Assembly (NCBI GenBank): GCA_002633025.1
Contig: NMRB01000519.1
Span: 157,334-221,333 of the forward strand
DNA: 64,000 nt
Direction: 5' to 3'
Origin: Notospermus geniculatus
Taxonomy: Eukaryota > Nemertea > Pilidiophora > Heteronemertea > Lineidae
Below the pieces are notes generated by a model. It made no database searches. It was not told the DNA's origin and worked only from the letters and a program-made list of their open reading frames with translations. Positions within the stretch are counted from its first letter, which is position 1; each line of letters opens with the position of its first letter. Of this stretch, positions 10,845 to 21,039 are shown piece after piece. A program made the position numbers and the translations under genes.

Positions 10845-11520
10845 GGATGATTGCGTCCACAGAAATTACATTCCTTTACATTGTCCGATGTCTTTTTAGA
10901 GTTCGCGTCAGGTGGCCTCCCAGTGGAACGGGCCTTCCCAGATCCTTTACTCTTATTATAAGCAGGCCGTGGTTTGGGCCTATGCTCGTCGTCCAAACTT
11001 TTGACGGATGGGTCGGACTCGCTTCTCATTGCCTTTCCTTGGATGGTGGCGTTTTCCGCAGCCTTGCATATGTTCACGCAGGTCTCGAGAGTTAGCTTGG
11101 ACTCGCGCAGCAGAAGCTTTTGGGTTTCTTTGTCTCTAATACCCAACACGATTCGGTCACGAAGAATAGAATTGATGCTCTCTGTGTGATAGTTGCAGGT
11201 TTTTATGAGTGTCCTGATTGCCGCTAGAAAAGCCTCAAAGCTCTCGCCTTCCGTCTGTTCCCGTTTGTTGAAAATAAACCGCTCGTATGTCTCATTCACT
11301 TGGCCAATCGCGAATGTATCGAACTTCTCTATTATCTCTTTGGTTGTCCGTTCGTCCTCTGCGGTGGTGAAATAGAAGCCATTGTAGATCGTCAGGCCGT
11401 CGTCATCAAGGGTGTTCAGCAGAAGTGCGACCTGGTAGCTCCTGTCCCGGTCTCTCAGCTTGGACAGGATTTCGTAGTTTGACCATTTCTGGCAGATGAC
11501 ATTGAATCTAACCCAGGGCC
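10845..11520 (-). pseudogene. gag: second Ty3/Gypsy gag, cut by the LTR of element 1
   Basis: The minus frame runs from about 11520 (WVRFNVICQKWSNYEIL) through YNGFYF, VNETYERFIFNKREQ, GESFEAFLAAIRTLIKTC and LRDRIVLGIRDKETQKLLL. It continues to a basic linker and the start of a zinc knuckle, ECNFCGRNHP, where the LTR at 10844 interrupts it. This capsid order (KWSNY, YNG, GESF, RDRIV-GI) is typical of metazoan Gypsy Gag. No start codon is certain. The remainder of this element (knuckle end, pol, LTRs) was not found below 6221, so it was probably deleted with the left part of element 1. Confidence 0.75.
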
Positions 11521-11690
11521 TGCTACTTTTCCAAATATTCTATTTACTAACATCAACAGTCTTACTGCAGAGGACGGAGGCTGATTGCACAGTTCAGCCT
11601 GGTCCCTATTAGAATCCATTTTAAAACACTTGACTACAGACCACGAATGCACCCTGGGGCATCGTTTCTGGTTTCGTTTCTTTATTTCTG

Positions 11691-11755
11691 GACGCAAGGG
11701 CCCAACGCGCCGCGTAGCGGCCAACAGCGAAGCTAGCCAAAGACTTTTCACGGGT
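11691..11755. repeat. 65-bp direct repeat of 4291-4355
   Basis: Identical over 65 bp (from GACGCAAGGGCCCAACGCG to CTTTTCACGGGT) and in the same orientation as 4291-4355; flanks differ at both edges. No terminal motif or polyA marks it as a known transposon. Confidence 0.8.
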
Positions 11756-12027
11756 CACTCAATAGAATTGGACTCATAGATGAAATGCGTCTAATGTTCA
11801 GATGGAACATACCGGACGGGTTGGTTCACGTTTTTTAGTGACTGTGAACGTAGATGGGTACATTATGTAGCGATATGCTGACAGATTTGCTGGGGACTTG
11901 CTCTGTGGATGTTGTGAAATGCGATTTTTGGAAGATTATTCTGATTTGCAACGTCATTTTTAATTAACATAAAAATATATTGAGTAGCTGGGACATGTTT
12001 ATAAACATTTATTGAGCAGCCACCGTC
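11756..12027. other. unassigned stretch
   Basis: AT-rich sequence without recognisable coding, RNA or repeat features. Confidence 0.3.
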
Positions 12028-12103
12028 ATGACGTGGCCGGCTGGCGCATCGGTAGAGCGTCCGGCTCTGAATCCGGGGCGCCGGGTTCGAGCCTTGCGAC
12101 AGG
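12028..12103 (+). repeat. tRNA-like sequence (SINE head or tRNA pseudogene)
   Basis: Box A-like TGGCGCATCGGTAGAGCG and box B-like GGTTCGAGCC are spaced as in a tRNA, with a 4-5 bp anticodon stem (CCGG...CCGG). The loop is 8 nt and the acceptor stem does not pair, so it is not a good functional tRNA. A T-rich stretch follows at 12105-12120. Confidence 0.5.
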
Positions 12104-12379
12104 AATTTTTATTTTTTTCACGTGTCAGTTTCTCTGTTTATTTTTTTGCTGAAAACGTTTTCTCGCAGGATGAATATCTCCCCAGCCCTTCCNTCAACAC
12201 CCCAACTAACGTTCAAGACTACTGGTTTATTTGCCATTTGCGATCATGAATCAAGACTTAGCTATTGAACATGTTGTATGCAATCATAATGTTGCAATTT
12301 GGCGATAAAATGTCACTTTTTAATTACCTTTATTCGCAAAAGTCTAAATCAAGGCCTACTCTGTACTCTCTAACAACAG

Positions 12380-12455
12380 GCACCCAAATGCCAGGAAATC
12401 ACTTCTTCCCTAGTGTCTGATTTCAAAATTTTTCTGGGGGAGATCCCCATCAAGG
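12380..12455. mobile_element. hAT-like element fragment
   Basis: CCAGGAAATCAC...TTCAAAATTTTTCTGGGGGAG resembles 44670-44735 inside the element at 44189-44776. Only this inner part is present. Confidence 0.5.
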
Positions 12456-12791
12456 CGCGTTTCCATCCAGCATGCATGGTCGTGGCGAATGACATTTCAA
12501 TCCAACTCGCTAGGCGGCGAGTCGGCCTTTTATATTTTGGCTGTCTTTTTGAGCACTGTCAATAGGAACGTCACTCTGCCTTGCTGTTTAAGCAAGCAGC
12601 CCCAGGCAATATCACAAGCGATCTACTTGCTACCGATCTTCTCGCCAGCCATCGCGATCCGACTTGCACCACAGATTTCTATTGGAAATATTAGAAGGGA
12701 CCTGGCCATTTCATCCAAGATAGCTGAAAAATCCGACTTGTACTAGTGTCTAACTTGTGCGATTATTTTTTATTGGAAAAGGGAACTTCTC

Positions 12792-13203
12792 TAAAGGCGC
12801 GTTCACATTAGCTCTTTAAAGCGATCTGAGACCAGTCTAAACGGTTAGTGCGCATTTACCGTTCAGACTACAAAGTTTTTAATGCGATCTCAGGCCGGGC
12901 TAGCGAGTCCGCTTCTTGTAGCGATCTCAGGCCGGTTCGGTTTACAGTTTGGCGCGTAGTGTTACCGCACTGACTGGATTCCTCTAAACTGTTCAGACAC
13001 ATGTCTAGACCGGCTTTGGGTAGCTGAATCGGCCTGAGATCGTACAAGAAGTGGACTCGATAGATCAGCCTGAGATCGCATTAAAAATTTTGTAGTGTGA
13101 ACGTGCCTCAAGCTAGACCGGCCTGGCCAATGCGCATTCCCGAATGCGAACTGGGGAAGTCGGTCTCAGATCGGTCTACATGTAGATGTGAACGCGGCTT
13201 AAG
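12792..13203. mobile_element. palindromic MITE, GTGAACGCG word
   Basis: Ends AGGCGCGTTCACAT and ATGTGAACGCGGCT, flanked by TAA at 12792 and 13201. Variants of the end word recur inside (GTTCAGACTAC, GTTCAGACAC, GTGTGAACGTGCC), and GCGATCTGAGACC/GCGATCTCAGGCC motifs alternate in both orientations. Confidence 0.75.
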
Positions 13204-13228
13204 TCATCCAAGATGGGCAATTTTCTGA

Positions 13229-13392
13229 CTTAAAGCGAATCGACAGCAAAAAAAATTGATTTAGAAATAGAATTTGAAAGGGGAAGAATTTTCAGGAAAA
13301 AATGTAAACAAACTTCTCCAGAATGTCAACAAAGAAATTTTCGTGCATTTTGATTGGCTGGCAAACACCAGCCAAATCGATTCGCTTTAAGT
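13229..13392. mobile_element. small MITE with TTAAAGCGAATCGA ends
   Basis: Perfect 14-bp inverted ends TTAAAGCGAATCGA and TCGATTCGCTTTAA. It sits 65 bp downstream of the Ig exon's donor site. Confidence 0.65.
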
Positions 13393-13456
13393 GTTTTTCA
13401 CTACGGCACCGGTATATGTAAATGCTAAATGCTACATCCTGAGGGGATATACTTAC

Positions 13457-13599
13457 ATCATTTTCAAACCATGAAATCTTCGGTGCTGGAGATGCACAAT
13501 TTGTTTCGCATGTAAGAACTGCATCTGTTCCCTCGCTCAAGAACAATGGCTGTGATGTGTTGTTGGAAACATGGTTCATTTTAACATTTGTTACAGGCA
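13457..13599 (-). CDS. Ig-domain exon (first half of C2-type domain)
   Basis: 143-bp exon on the minus strand: acceptor TTTTCAG just above 13599, donor GTAAGT at 13456-13451. It starts in phase 1 and ends in phase 0. It encodes PVTNVKMNHVSNNTSQPLFL, then EGTDAVLTCETNCASPAPKI and SWFEND: the B-strand cysteine and C-strand tryptophan of an Ig domain, with an N-glycosylation site (NNTS). The phase 1 start fits the phase 1 end of the V-type exon at 20031-20363. The phase 0 end fits the exon at 4007-4211, which supplies the second cysteine. An intron inside an Ig domain at this place is common in C2-type domains. Confidence 0.75.
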
Positions 13600-13999
13600 C
13601 TGAAAAGCAGACAGAGAGATGGTGGTTGAGCGGTTAGCATGATTGACTACCTAACTCTGTAAGGGGTGAGCAGAGTTAGTTTGACTCTGGCATGTCTGGG
13701 CGAATACCTACCCAGTGTTCCCTAGTAAAAGAAATATTTAGCATATGTGTTCGATTTCTTAATCGCGCCTATACCGGCCTGGCACAACAGCATTTTATTT
13801 ACCGGAAGTTCTCCAAGTCGGGCATGTCGCACAAGGCGCTACTAACCCTCTCCCTGAGCCGGTTACAAGTATCCCAGCAAGCAGAGCACGTCACTTCCGA
13901 ACTAGATGAACACACAGCCCTCGCATACATCGGCGTGCAAACAAAATGTAATAGTCAAGGAGCTAACAAAGATTTAATGCACATCTCAAGTACAAAAAC

Positions 14000-15616
14000 T
14001 TTTTTGGGTTTGGGGGTTAGTTTCTATCCCACTGACCACAAAAATCCAATTCTTAAGTTCCGCAAATGGTGCGTTTTGAAGATAGAGCCGTTTGAATTTT
14101 GGGTACTGACTTTATCATTGGAGCAAAATCAGAGCATTAATGTACAGGGGCTTGGAATCTGATGTACAGCTAACTTTTAAATGGGTGGCTTGGGACCCTA
14201 TAAATGTATTGCCAGTAGATAGAAACATGGGTCCACTGAGGCCGAATCGGTAGATGTCGTCCTGGGTAACCCTAAAGTTTACCCAGGACCAACCTGGGTA
14301 ACCCTAAAAGTTACCCAGGACGATCCTGGGTAAACTTTAGTGCACTAAAGTTTACCCAGTTTGAAATTCGCGCGATACAGGTGCCCATGCCTCCACAGCG
14401 CCGCTGGCAATTTCCCGCGCCAGTGCATATTAGACTCGGGACCCAGTCGTTGTGTCGCTCCGGCCGCCGCACTACACTCCACAAACGACTGGGAAAGCAG
14501 GCTGCAAAGTCAGCGGCTGGCGTACCGACAACAACAACGGATGTGAATGAGTTCAGCCAATCAGAAACTGCATCTTCAACGGCCGTCGTCTGCTCTTTGC
14601 AGGATGTCAAATCAGCTGATTATATCGCAACTTTCTTCGAGGTCAAGGACGGTATCCTGGTGCCTAATTCGATGCTGTGTGCGATAAGCAGTACTTACGG
14701 ATAAAAAATATCCTGCTAGTGACTTTGAAAAGTTTCTAGACGGGCAAGAGGCTCTGGTAAATTTCATCAATAACAACCAATCAAAAGTGTGCCAGATTTC
14801 CCCTAGTAGATTGCTTTCGGGCANNNNNNNNNNNNNNNNNNNNNNNNNNNNNNNNNNNNNNNNNNNNNNNNNNNNNNNNNNNNNNNNNNNNNNNNNNNNN
14901 NNNNNNNNNNNNNNNNNNNNNNNNNNNNNNNNNNNNNNNNNNNNNNNNNNNNNNNNNNNNNNNNNNNNNNNNNNNNNNNNNNNNNNNNNNNNNNNNNNNN
15001 NNNNNNNNNNNNNNNNNNNNNNNNNNNNNNNNNNNNNNNNNNNNNNNNNNNNNNNNNNNNNNNNNNNNNNNNNNNNNNNNNNNNNNNNNNNNNNNNNNNN
15101 NNNNNNNNNNNNNNNNNNNNNNNNNNNNNNNNNNNNNNNNNNNNNNNNNNNNNNNNNNNNNNNNNNNNNNNNNNNNNNNNNNNNNNNNNNNNNNNNNNNN
15201 NNNNNNNNNNNNNNNNNNNNNNNNNNNNNNNNNNNNNNNNNNNNNNNNNNNNNNNNNNNNNNNNNNNNNNNNNNNNNNNNNNNNNNNNNATCCTATAGCA
15301 AATAAAAACAAATAAGAATATGCTAATCTGATTCTATGGACCCGTGTTTCTATCTATTGGCAATACATTTATGGGGTCTCAAGCCACCCATTTAAAAGTT
15401 AGCTGTACATCAGTATCCAAGCCCCTGTACAAATGCTCTGATTTTGGTCCAATGACAAAGCCAGTATACCGAAAGTTCAAACGGCTGTATCTTCTAAACG
15501 CACCATTTTCGGAACTAAAGAATTGGGTTTTTGTGGTCAGTGGGATAGAAACTAACCCCCAAACCCAGGGTTACGCAGGTTGGTCCTGGGTAAACTTTAG
15601 GGTTACCCAGGACGAC
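14000..15616. mobile_element. inverted-arm element around the assembly gap
   Basis: Left arm 14006-14240 (GGGTTTGGGGGTTAGTTTC... to AGATAGAAACATGGGTCC) matches right arm 15328-15568 in reverse. A block with TCGTCCTGGGTAACCCTAAA follows each arm. At 14326-14359 there is a perfect 34-nt palindrome centred on CTTTAGTGCACTAAAG. The N run (14824-15289) is between the arms. No transposase frame is seen; 14361-14704 is open but unrecognised. Confidence 0.6.
14824..15289. other. assembly gap (466 N)
   Basis: Run of N. Open frames that cross it are meaningless. Confidence 0.99.
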
Positions 15617-15929
15617 ATCTAACGATTCGGCGTGTCTAACACAACGGCTTTCTTTTATTGGCCTACAATGCACATGTCTTAGAAAGCGCAAGTGCCTGGC
15701 CGGTGTCATCTTGCCCTGACAAGTGTTCCTATCACTCCTACTCTCGCTCAATCCACCCTTGCCTGATACTACCCACATTTCTACTCTCACTGCCACCCGG
15801 AAGACGAGTGGCCAATCAGAGCTCTCTCTGAGCTACCTGGCCTCCAGGAACTGACCAATGAACGAAGTACACGAAATACGTAGTGTATGTAAACGACTAC
15901 ACCTAGGCTCGAGGTGAATCAACAGAGCA

Positions 15930-16180
15930 AACATGGCGGCATCAGAACTTCGATATGTCGCTTGGAGTCAGAAATTCGTGAAAAATACAACGTTTCGTCG
16001 CTAGCCTCACATCTGAAGGATACTATTCATGTGTTTGCATCAAGGAAGGACTTGTTTGTGTCAACTATAACCGGGAAAGGGATGTCATTCATGTTTTACT
16101 TGGCTTCAACAATGCTCAATTGCGTTGAAGTTCAGATGTCACAGTGGACTACTAATGAATTGCTTGAATGGCATTTTTAG
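15930..16180 (+). pseudogene. possible RecQ-type helicase N-terminal remnant
   Basis: A frame with EIREKYNVSSLASHLKD then SRKDLFVSTITGKGMSF resembles the start of RecQ-family helicases, where a helix is followed by DVFV..PTGxGKS (Walker A). Here the lysine position of GKS is lost (GKGMS), and the likely upstream start ATGGCGGCATCAGAAC is in another frame. Too short for certainty; it could be chance similarity. Confidence 0.3.
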
Positions 16181-16364
16181 AAAGGTTCCGAATAACTAAT
16201 CCAACTCTTTCTAGGTTTACAACTGAATCAAAGTGAAGTTGAGTCTACATAACAGTGTTTTTACAGAAATACAGTATTAATAATACTATTGTGCAGTAAA
16301 ACAATTGGGCCTTATGCAGAGTCACAGGTTCATGTGTTGACAAGTAGGTAAATAAACAAGGTGA

Positions 16365-18024
16365 TTATATGATCAGGCTATCGTATGCTGAAGGAATGAA
16401 TTGAATAGTCCAGTGTCTCTATTGAGTTTGGGTTTGTGTCTCTTGATTTGAATGGCCTCCATCAGTTTTCTTTGGTAAAACTTTTGTTGCTGTCTGTTTA
16501 AAATTTGGCTTACTGTATTTTGCGTAATATTACGCCGATTTAGCGTAATATTGCGCCAAGGGAGAATTCATTATTTTGCTAGCATAGAAAGTAGTTCTTG
16601 AAAACTCGCGCAGTGATCCCATAACTCACAGAGCTATCCGCGACCACGTGGCTTACGAAGTGAGCAACGTTACAGGCCTCAATGGTAGGCCCATGATTAC
16701 TTGTGTCTGTAAATAAAGGAATATGTAGGCCTAAATTAAAAAGAAATTAAGAAAGGAACAAATTGTAGGCCTTGGCTAGTCCATGAGCACGAATTTAGGA
16801 CTCAAAACAAACTTCCGATTCAGCAACAGTAGGACCTAGGCCTACGTCCGGATTGTACGCTTACAGGATCAGCCCTCCTCGGCGTCAAGGCCGAAAATGG
16901 GCAGGGGCGTCAGGTATTTAGGAAAAAACAACGTAAACTCCTACCGATAGACCTACTGAGATTCACCTGTCAGCTATCTTACCCCATCTGTGGTTCTTGC
17001 AACAAAACTGCAGAAGAGAGCTCTCACTTAGGGCGATCGCCACATTTTGCCTTGACACCCCAAGATCTACGGCCCCCACCAAGTGAGTTGTGCACCGCCC
17101 CCAAAAACACACTGCATGAATTCTCTGCCGGTATCACTATATTTACATAGGCCTATACCTCTTATCCCTCCCGCTCCATGCATCATCGATCGATGGGCCT
17201 GTGCGATTAGGCCTATCCATAATATATACCCATGACGTCATGACGCTACCTGTAGACACAAACATAGGCCTATTCGCCCGGCAGCACTCGGAAAAATTAA
17301 AAGCCCCACTCACAGCAGACGTCGTCATAAGAAATCAATATTACTCAACGACGCACAAGAGCGGACGACGTCATCACGACACTGCGCGTGGCGAGTGGGG
17401 CTTTTAATTTTTCGGGTTTTCCCGGCGATGTTTCACTTTTGCCACTTGTTTCAGGATTGCCTCGCCAAAGTCAGTATTACCGCATTCACATCAATTTTCG
17501 TCCGTTTTGGAGGTGGGTACATGCTATACAAACAAAAGAAGGATTACCTAGGTGGGCGGCTGAGACTGTACCTTCAACAAAGGTGGTTTATCAAGGCAAT
17601 TTTGCATCGAATCGAGAAAAATATGCTCGATTTTACAGATATTAGCAATAGTGAACACTCCCTCAGCGGAACTAACTGACCTCGTCCCCGAGGTGCCGCA
17701 CATGCATTTGTTGTATGTTTCTGCATAGGCATCGAAAAAGGTACCATGTTTCCCGGTTTTCCCCACAACATTACGCCAGGCGTAATGATTACGCAAAATA
17801 CAGTAAGCCGTTTAAAACGACTGTCTTTTGCCATTCCACGGTGTGACCCGTGTTTGTATAGTGTTCGTACACAGCTGATTTCGGGTCCTTTTGGTGCTCA
17901 GAAATTTTCATGCAGAAAACTGATGGAGGCCATTCAAATCAAGAGACACAAACCCAAGAGACACAAACTCAATAGAGACACTGGACTATTCATTCCTTCA
18001 GCATACGATAGCCTGATCATATAA
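16365..18024. mobile_element. 1.66-kb inverted-repeat element
   Basis: The left arm begins TTATATGATCAGGCTATCG and the right arm ends CGATAGCCTGATCATATAA. The arms pair for about 130 bp (both contain AATAGTCCAGTGTCTCTATTG or its complement). A second inner pair, TTACTGTATTTTGCGTAAT at 16511 and 17791, also matches. Inside sits a smaller inverted repeat (17289-17415, GAAAAATTAAAAGCCCCACT). An open frame at 17395-17679 shows no transposase motif. Confidence 0.65.
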
Positions 18025-18115
18025 GTTGCGCTTCCACTACAAAAAAAGCCGTTCTTGTTCTGCTTCCATTACAGAATTGCCGGGTTTAATAAGTCCGGTT
18101 CTATTAAGTGCGGAT

Positions 18116-18505
18116 CTATTTAGTTTGGATAGGTAAGAGGGTTTTGAGGGTATCCTGCTTGGAAAACACTACATCAATGTTGGCTAAATTGGTTATGAGC
18201 CGTTTCACCTTATGAGATGTGCTTCCTACATATGGGATGGTGATCATGAGAGGGGCTCTGCTTTTTATATTTTCCCTCTGTCTTGCGTGGTTGTTTATAG
18301 TCCTATGAACTGTCTTTTCCACTATATCCTTGGGGTAACCATTGTAGGTTATGAACACATGTTTGATATGATCAAGTTCCGGTTGAAGGTATTGGGGGGA
18401 GCATATGTTGAGTGCACGGCGGGTAAGGGTTTGTATAATTCCCAGTTTCACTTGCTGCGGATGGTTCGATTGGTAATGGATGTACTGATCTGTATGGGTC
18501 GGTTT
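18116..18505 (-). pseudogene. Penelope-like element RT C-terminal fragment
   Basis: The minus frame reads PTHTDQYIHYQSNHPQQVKL, then RRALNICSP, HIKHVFITYNGYP and MITIPYVGSTSHKVKRL. It ends KTLLPIQTK. The order K-P-T-x-T-D, S-x-H-P, NGYP, (I)PYV-G-S is the linker between the reverse transcriptase and the GIY-YIG endonuclease of Penelope-like retroelements. The upstream RT core is absent, replaced by a short tandem repeat (AAGTGTACAACTGAATC, twice). The endonuclease side is cut near 18030 by the element at 16365-18024. Confidence 0.75.
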
Positions 18506-18599
18506 GATTCAGTTGTACACTTGACTCACTTTGATTCAGTTGTACACTTGACAACGACCAGGGAACACTGGTAGAAACGTCGTGTTAAATAAACCTAGA

Positions 18600-19302
18600 A
18601 AGAGTAACCAAAAAGTTGGAGCCCATTTTATTTGCGTTAGCCTCGTATACTTGGTGTGCCAAAGTCAAAACAGCTGCCGGGATTCAAATCCATGCTGTCC
18701 TCCTCTGTGACAGGGACCTCACTAACTATCTGTACTTTCATCTGCCTCATGGCTGCTTTAATAGGTCATGTGAAAAGAACAGCATTTCCCTTAGATTTAG
18801 TCATGTCGTCATTTTTTCCCAGCATTTTTTTCATAAAATGTTCTGAAGATGCTGAATAAGGCCTCTTATCTTAGGCCTATATATGTCAATTTGGACCTCT
18901 TGATGATTGCATGCATAAGTGTATTTTTATGACACTTGACCTTTAATTTAAATCTACTGGTCAAGTAGTACGTGAAGGCAGAATGCATAATAGCTAGTCC
19001 TTACGTCATTCAAATGAGTTACTGGGACATATGGGTCAGGAATAAATAAATCCTGGAAACCCTGACATAGTTGAAGGCCTATTACATAATGCTTGTTGTC
19101 ACATTTCCTGCGACTGTCCGAGCACTGCGACAGTTGCGAATAGACAACAACTCTAATAGGATTTATTTTCAAGTATCAAAATGCATTGTCTCAGCCACTG
19201 TTACATGTACATAACATTACTTCTCTTCACGGTGATTATTAATCTTTCAGATTCAAGTATCAACACTGCGAATTTCATTTAAATCGGACCAATACTTACT
19301 GA
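18600..19302. other. unassigned intronic sequence
   Basis: No feature recognised. A GTAAGT-type donor on the minus strand at 19302 follows an open frame, but its phase does not fit the neighbouring Ig exons. Confidence 0.3.
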
Positions 19303-19414
19303 AATATGCACACTTTGGACATAGGAGCTTTCTTCCTCCAGCCCCTTAAGACTTGTCAGTTGTAGACACCCTGTGTCCACCTGTCCATCCGCCGTCAACA
19401 CCCCTCTAGCTCCA

Positions 19415-19972
19415 TAGGCCCCTTTCGAAAGTCGGCAATATTTGCCCAGAAGGGGTAAACAAACTGACGATGTACAGCCAATGCACACAAGGTGAGCACT
19501 GCACTTAACTTTTTGGCCAAATTCTCTCAAATTGTTGAAGACATTGCAGGCCTACATACTGTGCACGGCAATAGAATATGATTTTTTACCAGTTAATGAC
19601 CTGAAAGTGACAAAAATTTCACTTCAACGGGAGAAAAAGACTTACTTCAAGCCGTTAACCTCGGTTCCAGGCGCGAGGTCGTCAATATCGACGTTTGCAT
19701 ATGGCCTGGAACCGAGGTTAACAGCATTGACGACTTCAACAAAGTCTTTTTTCTCCCGTTGTAGTGAATTTTTTGTCACTTTCAGACCATTAACAGTCAG
19801 TAAAAAATCTTGTATCGCGGTTTAGAGTTTGTAGGCCTGCAATGTCTTCAACGGTTTGAGAGAATGTCGCCAATAAGTTCAGTGCAGTGCTTGCCTTGTG
19901 TGCATTGGCTGTGCATCGTCGGTTTGTTTACACCTTCTGGGCAAATATGGCGGACTTTCGAAAGGGGCCTAA
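19415..19972. mobile_element. 558-bp near-perfect foldback element
   Basis: Almost the whole element folds on itself. Ends are TAGGCCCCTTTCGAAAGTC and GACTTTCGAAAGGGGCCTAA. The centre, near 19690, lies between CCTCGGTTCCAGGCGCG and its near-complement TGGAACCGAGG. It is in the intron 58 bp downstream of the V-type Ig exon's donor site. Confidence 0.75.
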
Positions 19973-20030
19973 TGAGGGAGGCTGAGGCCAAGGGGTAAAA
20001 ATTGGCAAAAATGAAAGTTATTCAACTTAC

Positions 20031-20363
20031 CAAGAACCTTCAAATTAACTAGTGCATTGTGCATCGTGTGGATACAACGATAATGTCCATTGTCAGCCCA
20101 CACTATGTTTACAATCGTCAAATTAAAAAATCCAAAAGGATCCTTCTTTTTTGAACAATAAATAAAATATTTATGTTTTGCATATGAAGCACAATTTCCA
20201 GTTCTTGTTTTATAATTTGGTGGGGACTGCCAGTGGACTGGCACAGACTGTGGATCAGCGTCATATTTTACTTCACACCATAAAGTCGCGTTATCCCCTT
20301 GCCGTACTTCTACTGGTCCATTCTGTACTCTAACGTTTTGGGAGAGAGCACCAGTCAGTAACA
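20031..20363 (-). CDS. Ig V-type domain exon
   Basis: 333-bp minus-strand exon: acceptor TTCCATTTCAG above 20363, donor GTAAGT at 20030-20025, phase 1-1 as usual for a complete Ig domain. It encodes LSQNVRVQNGPVEVRQG, then NATLWCEVKYD, VPVHWQSPP, a long middle with extra cysteines (GNCASYAKHKYFIYC), FNLTIVNIVWADNGHYRCIH and a G-strand VNLKVLG. The first cysteine, the tryptophan and D-x-G-x-Y-x-C are the V-set core; NAT and NLT are potential N-glycosylation sites. The extra pair of cysteines could make a second disulphide. Transmembrane and signal-peptide exons were not found. Candidate families are nectin/Kirre-like or other two-Ig cell-surface proteins; I cannot choose. Confidence 0.8.
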
Positions 20364-20539
20364 CTGAAATGGAAAATGTTTGCATTAGTTGCAACTTGCA
20401 TGGACACATACATGAGGGTAACTTGTCCAAATGTCGGGCACTTCTCATTTGCGAGGTGGATGGCTGCCCAATCACTGCACATGTGATAGACTGGTTCCCG
20501 GTCCCAACATAGCTCAATGATAATGGAGCGGTATTGCCT

Positions 20540-20625
20540 GATGTAACGACGCAGTTGATTGGCTAGCTCTTTTTGAATTTGAATTTGTAACGTCGCAGTT
20601 GATTGGTTAGCTATTTTGGGATGTG
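20540..20625. repeat. short tandem duplication
   Basis: ACGACGCAGTTGATTGGCTA is repeated as ACGTCGCAGTTGATTGGTTA about 44 bp later. Confidence 0.6.
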
Positions 20626-21039
20626 AGGTAAGTAAGCTATTTCTCAGTACTGAAGAGAATCCTTTGTGACGTCATAATATGGCAGCTTTCCGCCAAGTAT
20701 GGCCGCCCATTACCGGTCCCTTTCTTCGTCTGAGTTGCATGTATGTTTGGACCGGGTACCAGTCTAAACATGTGACATTAGTGTAGCAACAAATCTTTTG
20801 AGTCGCATCAAGAAGTAATTTGCATACTGAGCATGCGCAGTAGGGCCATGGTGCGGAAACTATGCACAGTGTTCGTGGCAACACCATAAGTACCTATTGT
20901 CGGACGGGGTTGCTTAAATGTCGGTCGCTCACGGTTTTTTAATGAATATTTGAAAATGAGGATGCAGAACAACGTTTTTTTAGGAGGAGGAACTTCAATC
21001 TACATTAGAATAATCAGTGCCAGAAATGTTGGTGTCTAT

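Noticed and set aside
12028-12103. Functional tRNA gene
   Set aside because: The acceptor stem does not pair and the anticodon loop has 8 nt; more likely a SINE head or pseudogene.
13610-13690. tRNA-like sequence after the Ig exon (GTGGTTGAGCGGTTAGCATG)
   Set aside because: A box A resemblance is present but the box B is too degraded to support a call.
14781-15311. Long ORFs across the N run
   Set aside because: They exist only because N bases contain no stop codons; the same applies at 51755-52245.
19303-19414. Open minus-strand frame ending at a GTAAGT donor (ends SVHIS), between the two Ig domains
   Set aside because: Its donor is phase 0 while the next Ig exon needs phase 1, and it has no Ig landmarks. 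The other frames have stops.
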